Assembly (NCBI RefSeq): GCF_008807015.1
Contig: NZ_CP031700.1
Coordinates: 1,550,001 to 1,614,000, forward strand
Length of the DNA: 64,000 nucleotides
Direction: 5' to 3'
DNA from: Neisseria zalophi
GTDB lineage: Bacteria; Pseudomonadota; Gammaproteobacteria; Burkholderiales; Neisseriaceae
Part shown: positions 28,590-37,358 of the stretch, piece by piece
Position numbering within the stretch: the stretch's first letter is position 1
Layout: each line of letters begins with the position of its first letter
The notes under the pieces: model-generated
Told to the model about the DNA's origin: nothing
The model's input: the letters and a program-made list of their open reading frames with translations, nothing else
Database searches by the model: none
Made by a program: the position numbers and the translations under genes

Positions 28590-28727
28590 TCGAAACCCAT
28601 AAGCCGAAATCAAACCCAGCTGATTTCGGCTACTATTATCCGTTTCAGACGGCTTCATCCGTTTCAAACCGATATTCACCGTTATATTAAAACCATCCTT
28701 TAATCAACGGCCTGCAAGGTAGGGAAT

Positions 28728-29498
28728 ATGTCGCAACGCATACGCACCCATTATGACAACCTCAAAGTCGCACAAGACGCACCGATTGAAGTCATCCGCG
28801 CGGCTTACCGTTCCCTTTGCAAAAAATACCACCCCGATCAAAACCCGAACAATCCCGATGCCGAACGCATTATGAGCCTGATTAACCGCTCCTATGCCGT
28901 TCTATCCGACCCCGAACAACGCCGTGCCCACGATGATTGGATTGCCGCCCAATCCCACCATCACCCCTCTACCCCCTCAAACACCCTCAAACATCAGCCG
29001 AGCGAAACATTCAGGCCGTCTGAAAACCGTCCCCAAGCCCAAGCAACCTTTACCCGCTTCTGGCTCGGTCTAGTATTTTTTGCCATTATCCTCAGCCTCC
29101 TATTCTGGTTTGCCAAACAACAGCGCGAAGCCGTCCCCGCCTACCCAACCACCCGCCTCGACAACCATACCCCCGCCACCTATCCCGAATTCGCTCAATA
29201 CATGCCCGGCTACCCCGTTTTAGCAGAACAAGGGCACAATATGGTTAAAATCGACAATCAAAACAAACACTCCGCCGTATTGGCACAAATTTTCCCAAAC
29301 AATAGCAAAACCGCCATCCGCACCATTTACATACCGCCCCAAGCCGACTTTACCGCCTTTAAATTAGCCGCCGGACAATATCGGCTGCATTACAGGCAAT
29401 TGGCCGATGATACGCAGGAGGAAGTTTTATTTGAGTTGAATGAACAGCAGGCCGACGCACGGGTGATTGTTTTGGAAGATAAGGGGTTGGGGATTTGA
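28728..29498 (+). CDS. Membrane-anchored J-domain protein
   Basis: The J domain occupies residues 8-70 with HPD at 35-37, the DnaK-activating motif. A polar linker (70-103) follows, then a single membrane helix near 106-123 (FWLGLVFFAIILSLLFWF) and a ~130-residue domain ending in the predicted periplasm or cytoplasm. The linker is partly encoded by a DUS (RPSENRP). It probably recruits DnaK to the membrane; the client is unknown. It is the last core gene before the 10-kb AT-rich island. Confidence 0.82.
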   Translation: MSQRIRTHYDNLKVAQDAPIEVIRAAYRSLCKKYHPDQNPNNPDAERIMSLINRSYAVLSDPEQRRAHDDWIAAQSHHHPSTPSNTLKHQPSETFRPSENRPQAQATFTRFWLGLVFFAIILSLLFWFAKQQREAVPAYPTTRLDNHTPATYPEFAQYMPGYPVLAEQGHNMVKIDNQNKHSAVLAQIFPNNSKTAIRTIYIPPQADFTAFKLAAGQYRLHYRQLADDTQEEVLFELNEQQADARVIVLEDKGLGI

Positions 29499-29535
29499 GG
29501 GGTTGGGAAAGATAAAATTAAATGTACTTAAAAAT

Positions 29536-29575
29536 AGGCTAAAAATTCTATCGATTAAGTATTTTTAGATAGCCT
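29536..29575 (+). terminator. Imperfect hairpin at the left edge of the island
   Basis: AGGCTAAAAAT pairs with ATTTTTAG...CCT apart from a four-base bulge. The right arm read in reverse, AGGCTATCTAAAAAT, differs at two positions from AGGCTGTCTCAAAAT at the right edge (39821). Both resemble a decayed DUS. Confidence 0.5.
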
Positions 29576-29607
29576 TTCATAATATAAATATATTAGCATA
29601 ATATAAT

Positions 29608-29635
29608 TTAACAAAAAAAATTCATAGTGTATAAT
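29608..29635 (+). promoter_or_regulatory. Likely promoter of the helicase/PIN operon
   Basis: TTAACA (one mismatch to TTGACA) and TATAAT are separated by 16 bases, 31 bases before the helicase ATG. No other good promoter is seen inside the operon. Confidence 0.55.
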
Positions 29636-29666
29636 TTATCCAAATAAAAATATCATTGGAAAAATT

Positions 29667-32600
29667 ATGTCAATTGAAAATATAATAGTAGATTCTCATA
29701 CTCCCTACTCTAACAATCCTGATTCTCAAAATATATATTCTCAAGATAATAGAATTTATTGGAAATTACCTAGAGCTGAAAGTAATTTCTATAATTTGGA
29801 ACGTTTAGGTAAAAATATTTCGAGCGTACTCAAGAAATACAAACAACAATTTCCCGAGTTTGATCATAAAGATTATGAAGAAATTGCTACAGAATTTTGT
29901 GAACAATTCTTTCTTAATGACTTTGATGTCAATGTCTTTGCATATTTTTCAAATCTGTCTTTAAAAGATCAATCTGAAAAAAAGATAACTTTGGCGATTC
30001 GTATTCCTAATCATCCGATTTTTAATGAAAACCTATCTAAGAATATTGCTATTACAGTATTAGGACTCTGTCTTACTGATAAACCCAATCCAATTTTTAC
30101 GCCTCAAAGCATTGCTTTAACCTATGGAAAGCAAGGTCCTACTAATTATGAAAAAGAAAGTGAAGTACTTTTTCAAAAGCTTGATGAAGGAAAATTCCCT
30201 CCACGTAAAGCTAATAATGCTTTATCTTCTACTTTCTTAAAATCCTTACCAAAATTTGCAATAAGTGCGAAAGAACGCTTAGAAGCATGGAAAGAGTTTC
30301 TTATTTTTAAAGAAAATCTTATCAAACATAAAACACAAGGTGTTCGTTATTTAAAATGGAAGTTTCTTGAAAATTCTGAGCAATTAAAATTTGATGTAAT
30401 ATTTGAAAATCAGCAAGCCTTAAATTCTATAAAAAAAGCTTTTAGTCGACAAAATCTACATACTTTTGAGTTAAAAACATCTAGCGATCCTTATCGATTT
30501 ATTTTACCTAAAAATAATTCTAATAAATTAGATAATAGTTTTGGCAACTTTGGCCAGCTTGCCAATAATGGAATAAAAATTATTAAAAATAATAAACATC
30601 AATCCCATCACAAAGAAGAAGTAAGTTTTGATTTGGATACAGCAGTTTGGGCGGAACTTCTTGTTGATATATCAGAAGAGTTGAGCTACAAGCTCAGTCA
30701 AATTAATGAAGAGTTTATTGATGACAAAGAAAATGATAAGAAACTTGAAAAAATCAACAATCTTTTTAAAGCACTACCTGAAACAGGGTTTTTATCTATT
30801 TCCCTCATTGGTGATTTAGCTCTAATTGAACGTCATCGAAAAGCAGTAGAAAATTTAATACAAAATGAAAACTGCTATGCTCCTTATTTATCAAATTATC
30901 TATTTGATATTAAAAATGCCAATCAACCTGATCATATTCCTGAAATTACTGAATGGGAAAATAACACTCTAAACGATAAGCAGAAATCCGCCGTGCAAAA
31001 AATACTTGCCGCCCCTGATATTTGCTTAATCCAAGGGCCGCCCGGAACGGGAAAAACCACCGTAATTGCTGAGGCTTGTTTACAATTTGCCAAGCGAGGT
31101 GAAAAAGTATTATTAGCCAGCCAAGCACATGATGCTTTAGATAATGCCTTATCTCGTTTAAAAAATCATCCAAATCTAAAAGCTATCCGTTTATCTAAAA
31201 ATAACAATCGGATTTCAGATGAAGGTAAGGAGTTTACAGGTGAAAATGTATTAGCAAAACAATATACGGCTTTAAAAAACTATGTATCTGAAAAGTATCT
31301 ACTTCCCCAACAACAACTCCAAGAAAAAATCCACAAGCTTAAAGAGTGGTTGGAGCCTGCTCACTTTATAGTTGATGATAGAGAGAAACTACATATTCGA
31401 GATAAAGAACAGCAGAGGCAATTAGCTCAAACAGAAAAACAATTAGCCGAACTTAAAGAAGAATTTGAGCAAAAAAATAAAATTTTCAATCGCCAACAAC
31501 AAAATAATAGTAATTTAGAAAAATTAATTAATTTTTTGAAAAATGGTAATGATAGTATTGCTCAGTTAACTTTAGAAGTACCACAAGAAATTTTTTCTTT
31601 AGTAAAAAAACTATGTAACTTAGAAACAATAAAAATTGAACAGCAATATATCACTTTCAATATTTTTATGGATAGCCATGAAAATCAAATGGCTATTTTA
31701 CAAAATCTATATAAACGCTGGCTGTCAATCGACAACGCCATACCCCAAATGCAAGCAGATTTAGATCGAATTAGTCTTGGACAGGGCAAAACAGATATAA
31801 AAACAGTATTAAAACTTGAAGAATTAAAACAAGAAATTGATGAACTTGCAAAGAAAATAGATGATGATGACGATGATGGTAATCTTATAACATTATGGAA
31901 AAGTAAACGTAAAGAGTGTAGAGAATTAGAAAAAAGTATAAACTCAAACAATAAAATTAATAATCTAATTGGTGATTATTATAATTTATTTAGTGATAAA
32001 GATAACTTCTTAAATGGCAATAGTGATAATATAAAAATTTTATTGCAACAACGATTAGATAACATTATAAAAATAAAACAGGATATTGATTCTATTATAA
32101 ATAATACTATTGTTCAATTAAATCAACTTATAAAAATAGAAAATATAGAAAAGCCTAATGATGAAGAAATAAAACGACAAGAAACCATCGTAAAAAATAT
32201 AAAAAATGAACTAGAGAAAATTAAACAACAAATTAATAAAAAAAATAGTGAAGCCTCAGAATGGACTATAAAAGCAGAATTTGACAGCTCTATTGAATTT
32301 ACAAGTTTAGTTGAAGAGCAAAATCTTAATTTAAATAACTTACAAAATGAACTAAACAATATTCAACGGCAAAATAAAGATTTCCTACCTTTATTTAAAC
32401 AGTGGCAGGATATTCTAACAGATCCATTACAACGAGCAAAAGATGATTGGATTGAATTAGAACAAACTTATTTTGAAAGTTGTAATGTAGTGGCTATTTC
32501 TTGTAATGAAGATGAACGAACATTAACAAATAATAATTTTGATAGCTTTGATGTGGTTATTATTGATGAGGTCTCCAAAGCAACGCCTCTAGAATTACTA

Positions 32601-33656
32601 TTACCATTAATGCGCGCTCCAAAAGCAATTTTAGTAGGCGATCATCGTCAATTACCACCTATTTTCAACGAAGCTGACGGCTTGACTTTTGAAGATGAAG
32701 TTGAGAGGAATCAAGCGGATAAAGAAGAAGAAATAACAAATGTTAATACAGATGTCACCAAAGAGAATTTACGTAAATTTGAAAAGATGGTTACCGCTAG
32801 TTTGTTTAAAGAACTATTTGAGCAAGCACCTGAAAGCCTACGAGAACGATTAGATATTCAATTTCGCATGCATCCGGATATTATGAGGATGATTAATTAC
32901 TTTTATGAAAATAAATTAACTTGTGGAAATCCTGATTTACCGCGCCCACATAATTTAACTTTCATTACTGAAAATAATGATCGCCTTCTCAAAAAAGAAG
33001 ATCATCTTTTATGGGTTGATACTACAAATGATGAACATGGTAAAAAATATAAAATTGAGGATGGAGTTAATATTAATCGCCTTGAGGCCCGTCTAATAGC
33101 CAAGACTTTAATAGAAATTGATCGTCAAATACAAATAGAGGGTAAATATAATAAAGATAATAGGCTCAAAATAGGTGTGGTATCTTTTTATCAACCGCAA
33201 TGCCGTTTAATTCGTGACGAAATACGAAAAAATGTGCCAAATAAAAAAACATGGTTTACTGCTATTGATGTAGAAATTAATACAGTTATCCGTTATCAAG
33301 GTAAAGAAAAGCCAATTATTTTACTTAGCTTAGTTAAAAATAATGGCCGTGATCTCCATCAAAAATTTACGCGTGGTAGAGCTAATATCGCCCGTTTTGA
33401 ATTTATTAATGTAGCAATGAGTAGAGCTCAAAATCTATTAATAATATTTGGAGCAAGAAATATGCTAGAAAACAGAGAAGTAAAACTACCTAAAATGGAT
33501 GAACATAAGATTGAGAAAACAATGATCTATAAAAAAATGTTTAACTATTTAGAATATCAGGCAGATACTGGAAACTTAACTGAAACTCAACCTTTCTTTA
33601 ATGCTTTACAAAATACAATGAAAAAATTAAATGCTACAAAAGGGAATAACTCATGA
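29667..33656 (+). CDS. Large SF1 (DNA2/UPF1-like) helicase with coiled-coil insert
   Basis: A 1329-residue protein in the style of bacterial defence helicases. Residues 1-430 are an unrecognised N-terminal domain. A Q-motif-like LNDKQKSAVQKIL is followed by Walker A GPPGTGKT near 457-464. Residues about 530-910 are a long charged coiled coil inserted before motif II. Motif II is DEVSK (967-971), motif III GDHRQLPP (from 992), then QFRMHPDI (from 1065) and VAMSRAQN (1249-1256). It should use ATP to translocate on nucleic acid. It is first in the operon and overlaps the next gene by ATGA. No known defence family was matched with certainty. Confidence 0.85.
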   Translation: MSIENIIVDSHTPYSNNPDSQNIYSQDNRIYWKLPRAESNFYNLERLGKNISSVLKKYKQQFPEFDHKDYEEIATEFCEQFFLNDFDVNVFAYFSNLSLKDQSEKKITLAIRIPNHPIFNENLSKNIAITVLGLCLTDKPNPIFTPQSIALTYGKQGPTNYEKESEVLFQKLDEGKFPPRKANNALSSTFLKSLPKFAISAKERLEAWKEFLIFKENLIKHKTQGVRYLKWKFLENSEQLKFDVIFENQQALNSIKKAFSRQNLHTFELKTSSDPYRFILPKNNSNKLDNSFGNFGQLANNGIKIIKNNKHQSHHKEEVSFDLDTAVWAELLVDISEELSYKLSQINEEFIDDKENDKKLEKINNLFKALPETGFLSISLIGDLALIERHRKAVENLIQNENCYAPYLSNYLFDIKNANQPDHIPEITEWENNTLNDKQKSAVQKILAAPDICLIQGPPGTGKTTVIAEACLQFAKRGEKVLLASQAHDALDNALSRLKNHPNLKAIRLSKNNNRISDEGKEFTGENVLAKQYTALKNYVSEKYLLPQQQLQEKIHKLKEWLEPAHFIVDDREKLHIRDKEQQRQLAQTEKQLAELKEEFEQKNKIFNRQQQNNSNLEKLINFLKNGNDSIAQLTLEVPQEIFSLVKKLCNLETIKIEQQYITFNIFMDSHENQMAILQNLYKRWLSIDNAIPQMQADLDRISLGQGKTDIKTVLKLEELKQEIDELAKKIDDDDDDGNLITLWKSKRKECRELEKSINSNNKINNLIGDYYNLFSDKDNFLNGNSDNIKILLQQRLDNIIKIKQDIDSIINNTIVQLNQLIKIENIEKPNDEEIKRQETIVKNIKNELEKIKQQINKKNSEASEWTIKAEFDSSIEFTSLVEEQNLNLNNLQNELNNIQRQNKDFLPLFKQWQDILTDPLQRAKDDWIELEQTYFESCNVVAISCNEDERTLTNNNFDSFDVVIIDEVSKATPLELLLPLMRAPKAILVGDHRQLPPIFNEADGLTFEDEVERNQADKEEEITNVNTDVTKENLRKFEKMVTASLFKELFEQAPESLRERLDIQFRMHPDIMRMINYFYENKLTCGNPDLPRPHNLTFITENNDRLLKKEDHLLWVDTTNDEHGKKYKIEDGVNINRLEARLIAKTLIEIDRQIQIEGKYNKDNRLKIGVVSFYQPQCRLIRDEIRKNVPNKKTWFTAIDVEINTVIRYQGKEKPIILLSLVKNNGRDLHQKFTRGRANIARFEFINVAMSRAQNLLIIFGARNMLENREVKLPKMDEHKIEKTMIYKKMFNYLEYQADTGNLTETQPFFNALQNTMKKLNATKGNNS

Positions 33657-35671
33657 ATGAATACACACTAAGTCAACATTTTGTTGCATATCCAGTTTTT
33701 AATATCCGAGTAACTTATCGTTATCGTAAAGTTAGAAAACCTACTGTATTTGATAAGCTTATAATGAGTTTAGTTATGGACTTTCCACAGTTAAAGCAAA
33801 AATCATTAGGGGAAATTATTCAATCAATGCAGTTAGATGAGGTGTTTATTCGCAAGACTCTGGAAGATATGTTAGAAGCCGGATTGATTGAAGATATCGA
33901 TTTAGATAATGATCTAAACAATATTCAAATTGAAGAATTAATATTAACTAATCATGGTGAAAAATTTTTTAAAGAAAAAAAAATGATTAGCAGGAGAAAA
34001 TCAGCAAATGAAAATTTCTTTTTTAATCCTCTTATAAATGCTTATGAACAATTTCATAATATAAAAGATAATCAGATTGATATTAAATTAGATCATGAGC
34101 TTTTTACTCCGAATCAAGAGACTCTTACAAAACTTAGTATAAATAAAATGGCTGAGTTAAGTTGGGTTAAATCTGATATTGATCTCGAATCTAATGGCAT
34201 TGACAATAACATAGACATAGAACAAATTAAATGGAAAACAGCTAAAGTTAGTTTGGTATTAGATAATAACTATAATGTCACATTAAGATGTGATGATAAA
34301 TTATTTAAAAGCTGGTTAGATAATCGCTCATTGGATGTAATACATAATAAAATAATCAAACCAATTTTAGATAAAGCCGATAATATTATCGAACCTATTT
34401 TAAATAAAATAAAAATAGATAATTTAAATAACCTACTTTCTTTAGTGCTAGCGGATCAAAATACTGATTTAAAGCAATTAAAACAAACTGTACCAATTAA
34501 TTTTTCTAATGCACAAGAATTTAATAATCAAGCCCCTTATATCATACTCAATAATAATCATGATGAAGCAAAATTAAAGGATCAAATACTTAGTATTTCT
34601 TGTAATCAAGAATATGAAGAAACTATTACAAAAATATTCTGGGATCCATGTAGTTTCAATCTATTTTATGAGGAAATTGGTTATATTCCTGCATATTTTC
34701 ATCATCAAGAAATAAAATTGCCTGTACGTATTTTATCAAAAAATGAAAATAATCAGATAGCTGAGCTATCTGCATTAAATAATCCCAATTTCGATACTTT
34801 GGCTTTTATGGCCAATTATTTACCTTATAAGGAAATTATAGAAAAATTTCCTAAAATGGATATTTTAGAAGCTATATCATTTAAAGAACAATTTGAAAAA
34901 AATTGGAACAATAAAAAGTTTATTACAGGCTCTCCAGATATTTGGGCTGAAAAAATCAACTTACTAAATAATAATGACGAAATTGAAAAATTTACAAAAT
35001 TGTTTCCGAATATACCTTTAAGTTTATCAAAAATAAATGATAATTTACACAGCACACTAATAGATGAAGCATTTAAAAATCCAAAATCACAAATAGCTAA
35101 GACAGCTGAATTAAGCCATCTATTTAAACTAACCAATGAGTTATCTAAGTTTAATGATATAACTAGGATACAATTAAATTTAATTAACCAAGATACAATG
35201 AAAAAATTTATAGAATGGGAAAGTATAAAATTAGAGTTTAAACGTAAATATCCTAAAATTAATTCTATTGAATTAGATAAAAGAACACAAAATATAACTA
35301 ATTTTTATACAAAAATTAATGAGTTGTTTGAACCAATATCTCCCAATAAGAAATTTGCTGTATTAGATACAGACTTTATTCGAAAATATCCAGAAAAATT
35401 ATTTAATATTCAAAAGGATAGAATAGTTATTCTATCAAAAACAACGCTAGATGAATTAGATTATCAAAAAGAAAAAAGTCAAAAAGATATCTATGAAGCT
35501 AATAAAATTCTTAATAGCATTCAAACTGATAGTTTAGATCAAGAAATAAAGGATACTATAGAGGATATTGAAAATATTAATAATAAGATTAAAGAGTTTG
35601 AATCACAGATTCAAAACAAGCGATCAATTTTAGCATCATTAAAAAATCATAGCGAGAAAGAAAATGTCTAA
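33653..35671 (+). CDS. Unknown protein ending in the first half of a PIN nuclease domain
   Basis: A 672-residue protein. Residues 1-110 look like a winged-helix segment (DKLIMSLVMDFPQLKQ...LEDMLEAGLIEDI). The middle (110-560) is unrecognised. At 568-615 comes AVLDTDFIRKYPEKLF...ILSKTTLDELDYQK, the first half of a PhoH/Smg6-type PIN domain with acidic D572 and D574 and E601. A coiled coil then runs to the end. The second half of the PIN domain, with the other two acids, is in the next gene, which overlaps by eight bases. The pair likely forms one RNase in trans or by frameshift. Confidence 0.75.
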   Translation: MNEYTLSQHFVAYPVFNIRVTYRYRKVRKPTVFDKLIMSLVMDFPQLKQKSLGEIIQSMQLDEVFIRKTLEDMLEAGLIEDIDLDNDLNNIQIEELILTNHGEKFFKEKKMISRRKSANENFFFNPLINAYEQFHNIKDNQIDIKLDHELFTPNQETLTKLSINKMAELSWVKSDIDLESNGIDNNIDIEQIKWKTAKVSLVLDNNYNVTLRCDDKLFKSWLDNRSLDVIHNKIIKPILDKADNIIEPILNKIKIDNLNNLLSLVLADQNTDLKQLKQTVPINFSNAQEFNNQAPYIILNNNHDEAKLKDQILSISCNQEYEETITKIFWDPCSFNLFYEEIGYIPAYFHHQEIKLPVRILSKNENNQIAELSALNNPNFDTLAFMANYLPYKEIIEKFPKMDILEAISFKEQFEKNWNNKKFITGSPDIWAEKINLLNNNDEIEKFTKLFPNIPLSLSKINDNLHSTLIDEAFKNPKSQIAKTAELSHLFKLTNELSKFNDITRIQLNLINQDTMKKFIEWESIKLEFKRKYPKINSIELDKRTQNITNFYTKINELFEPISPNKKFAVLDTDFIRKYPEKLFNIQKDRIVILSKTTLDELDYQKEKSQKDIYEANKILNSIQTDSLDQEIKDTIEDIENINNKIKEFESQIQNKRSILASLKNHSEKENV

Positions 35672-36188
35672 GAAAAAAAGAAATAGAAATAAATTAAATC
35701 AAAATAACTCAACTCCATTAAACGTAAATGAAAATATAGCTATAAAACACAAGATACCAGAAATGGAAATGGAAATTTCAAAGTTAGAGCATGAAATTTC
35801 TAGTTTGCAAAATAAAATAGCTATGCTGAAAATTGAAAAAAACAATTTCAATAAAAAAAAGCAAGATGCAGAAAACAAACAAAAAAAACTACTCAAAGAC
35901 AAGAATCAACAACAACAACATATTGATTCCTTAAATAAGAAAGCTGCTGAAATCAGAGAGGCCATTCGAAAAATTGATGAATTAAAGTTGGCAACACACA
36001 CAGAAAACTCAAATTCTGAGTTACTAACAATACTACAACAATCAAATACTATGAAAACTCCAAATGGTGAAAACGATGACAAAACCTTAGCTGTAGCAGT
36101 ACGTTATAAATTAAACGATCTGATTTTTTATACAAATGATAAAAATTTAAAAAATAAGGCAACTAGTGTTGGTGTTAAAACTAGTTAA
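35664..36188 (+). CDS. Coiled-coil protein ending in the second half of a PIN domain
   Basis: A 174-residue protein. A basic N-terminus (KKKRNRNK) is followed by a long heptad-type coiled coil (about 30-115). The end carries NDDKTLAVAVRYKLNDLIFY then TNDKNLKNKATSVGVK. This is the C-terminal half of a PIN domain, with ND(D) at 137-139 and TND at 157-159 supplying the missing metal ligands. Alone it lacks the DTD and E positions, so it cannot be a full PIN nuclease. The start overlaps the upstream stop (ATGTCTAA), giving a +1 frame relation to that gene. Confidence 0.75.
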   Translation: MSKKKRNRNKLNQNNSTPLNVNENIAIKHKIPEMEMEISKLEHEISSLQNKIAMLKIEKNNFNKKKQDAENKQKKLLKDKNQQQQHIDSLNKKAAEIREAIRKIDELKLATHTENSNSELLTILQQSNTMKTPNGENDDKTLAVAVRYKLNDLIFYTNDKNLKNKATSVGVKTS

Positions 36189-36211
36189 TAAATAACCAAT
36201 AGGAATAAAAA

Positions 36212-37342
36212 ATGAGCGCAATTCATGAGAGACAATGGGCATTAGTTCGTGAACGTGAAATTCGAGAGGAAGCACATAAACAAAGATTAAAAGAAATTAA
36301 GAATCAAACTGAATTTTTTTTAAAAAAATATGAAAGCATATTAAATGAATTAGCAGAGGATGGACTAGAACAATATATTCCAAAAGAATGTGATCATGTA
36401 CGTAATGAAATTAATCGAATACGTAATAATATGGATGCTTTAGAAGGGCGGGAAGTCAGTCGTATTTTAGGCAATTTTGTTAGAACTCTACCACATCAAG
36501 CAAGAGAACAACATCGTATCGCTGAGGAATATCAACGATTAATACAAGAGGAAGCAAAATTAGAAGCTGAGCGGCAAGTAAAAAAAATACAAAAAGAACG
36601 TGAAATAATCTGGCAACAAGTTACATCCAATTGGCAAAACAAATTGGCTCGAAATTTGGCGTTTAAAAAACTTTATGAGCTAAAACAACAAGCCTTTTCT
36701 GAAAATTGGGATGGACAACAAATAACGGAAGCAGTTGATAAAATAAAACAAGAATCTGAACAACAAGCCATTGAAAATGAAAAAAATTTCATAAATGCAG
36801 TAAGAGGAGAAAATGAACAAAAACAAAAAGGTGAATTACTAAAAATAATTAAAACAACAAATTTACCAAAAGCGCAATCTACTCAATTGCAGCAGAAAAT
36901 CGAGCAAGCATCTGGTGAAAATTTAACTAAAATTGCCCAAGAAATTGATTTGGTACATGATGAAATTATAGAGAATGAAGACATCAGAAAAGAAATGGTA
37001 AAAGCTGTTTACCAAGCATTAAAACAAGCAGGATTTAATGTCCTCAACCCCATAAAACAAAAAAATGAAAATGGTGAGGAAATTGTTTTAGTTCAAGCTG
37101 CACGCCCTACCGGAAATCAAGCAAAATTTAGAATTAATTTAAATGGTTCAGTACGATATGAGTTTGATAACTATAAAGGTCAGCATTGTAAGGAAGATAT
37201 GCAAAAAGTTTTACCTAAGTTATCTGAAATTTATGGTGTAAATTTATCCAAAGAGCGAGTTATTTGGGAAAACCCAGATGATACAAAGATGGATGCAAAA
37301 CCAATTAACCCAATACAGACTAACAAAAATATAAAAAACTAA
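36212..37342 (+). CDS. Coiled-coil protein of the island, function unknown
   Basis: A 376-residue cytoplasmic protein, mostly charged helix (about 10-60, 100-190, 190-260). The small C-terminal domain (about 275-350) reads IVLVQAARPTGNQAKFRINL, then SVRYEFDNYKGQHCKEDMQK. The plan of beta strand, G-x-V-x-x-E, KG...C and a helix recalls the small DUF2997-like proteins that can occur beside AAA and 4Fe-4S genes, but this is a weak resemblance. An AGGAATA ribosome site lies before the ATG. It likely forms a scaffold with the neighbours. Confidence 0.65.
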   Translation: MSAIHERQWALVREREIREEAHKQRLKEIKNQTEFFLKKYESILNELAEDGLEQYIPKECDHVRNEINRIRNNMDALEGREVSRILGNFVRTLPHQAREQHRIAEEYQRLIQEEAKLEAERQVKKIQKEREIIWQQVTSNWQNKLARNLAFKKLYELKQQAFSENWDGQQITEAVDKIKQESEQQAIENEKNFINAVRGENEQKQKGELLKIIKTTNLPKAQSTQLQQKIEQASGENLTKIAQEIDLVHDEIIENEDIRKEMVKAVYQALKQAGFNVLNPIKQKNENGEEIVLVQAARPTGNQAKFRINLNGSVRYEFDNYKGQHCKEDMQKVLPKLSEIYGVNLSKERVIWENPDDTKMDAKPINPIQTNKNIKN

Positions 37343-37358
37343 TAATTAGAGACAAAAG

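Noticed and set aside
35650-35690. Simple annotation of the PIN genes as two independent unknown proteins
   Set aside because: The complementary PIN halves and the eight-base overlap make them one functional unit. A programmed frameshift is kept as an alternative but not claimed, as only the +1 geometry at GTC-TAA-G supports it.
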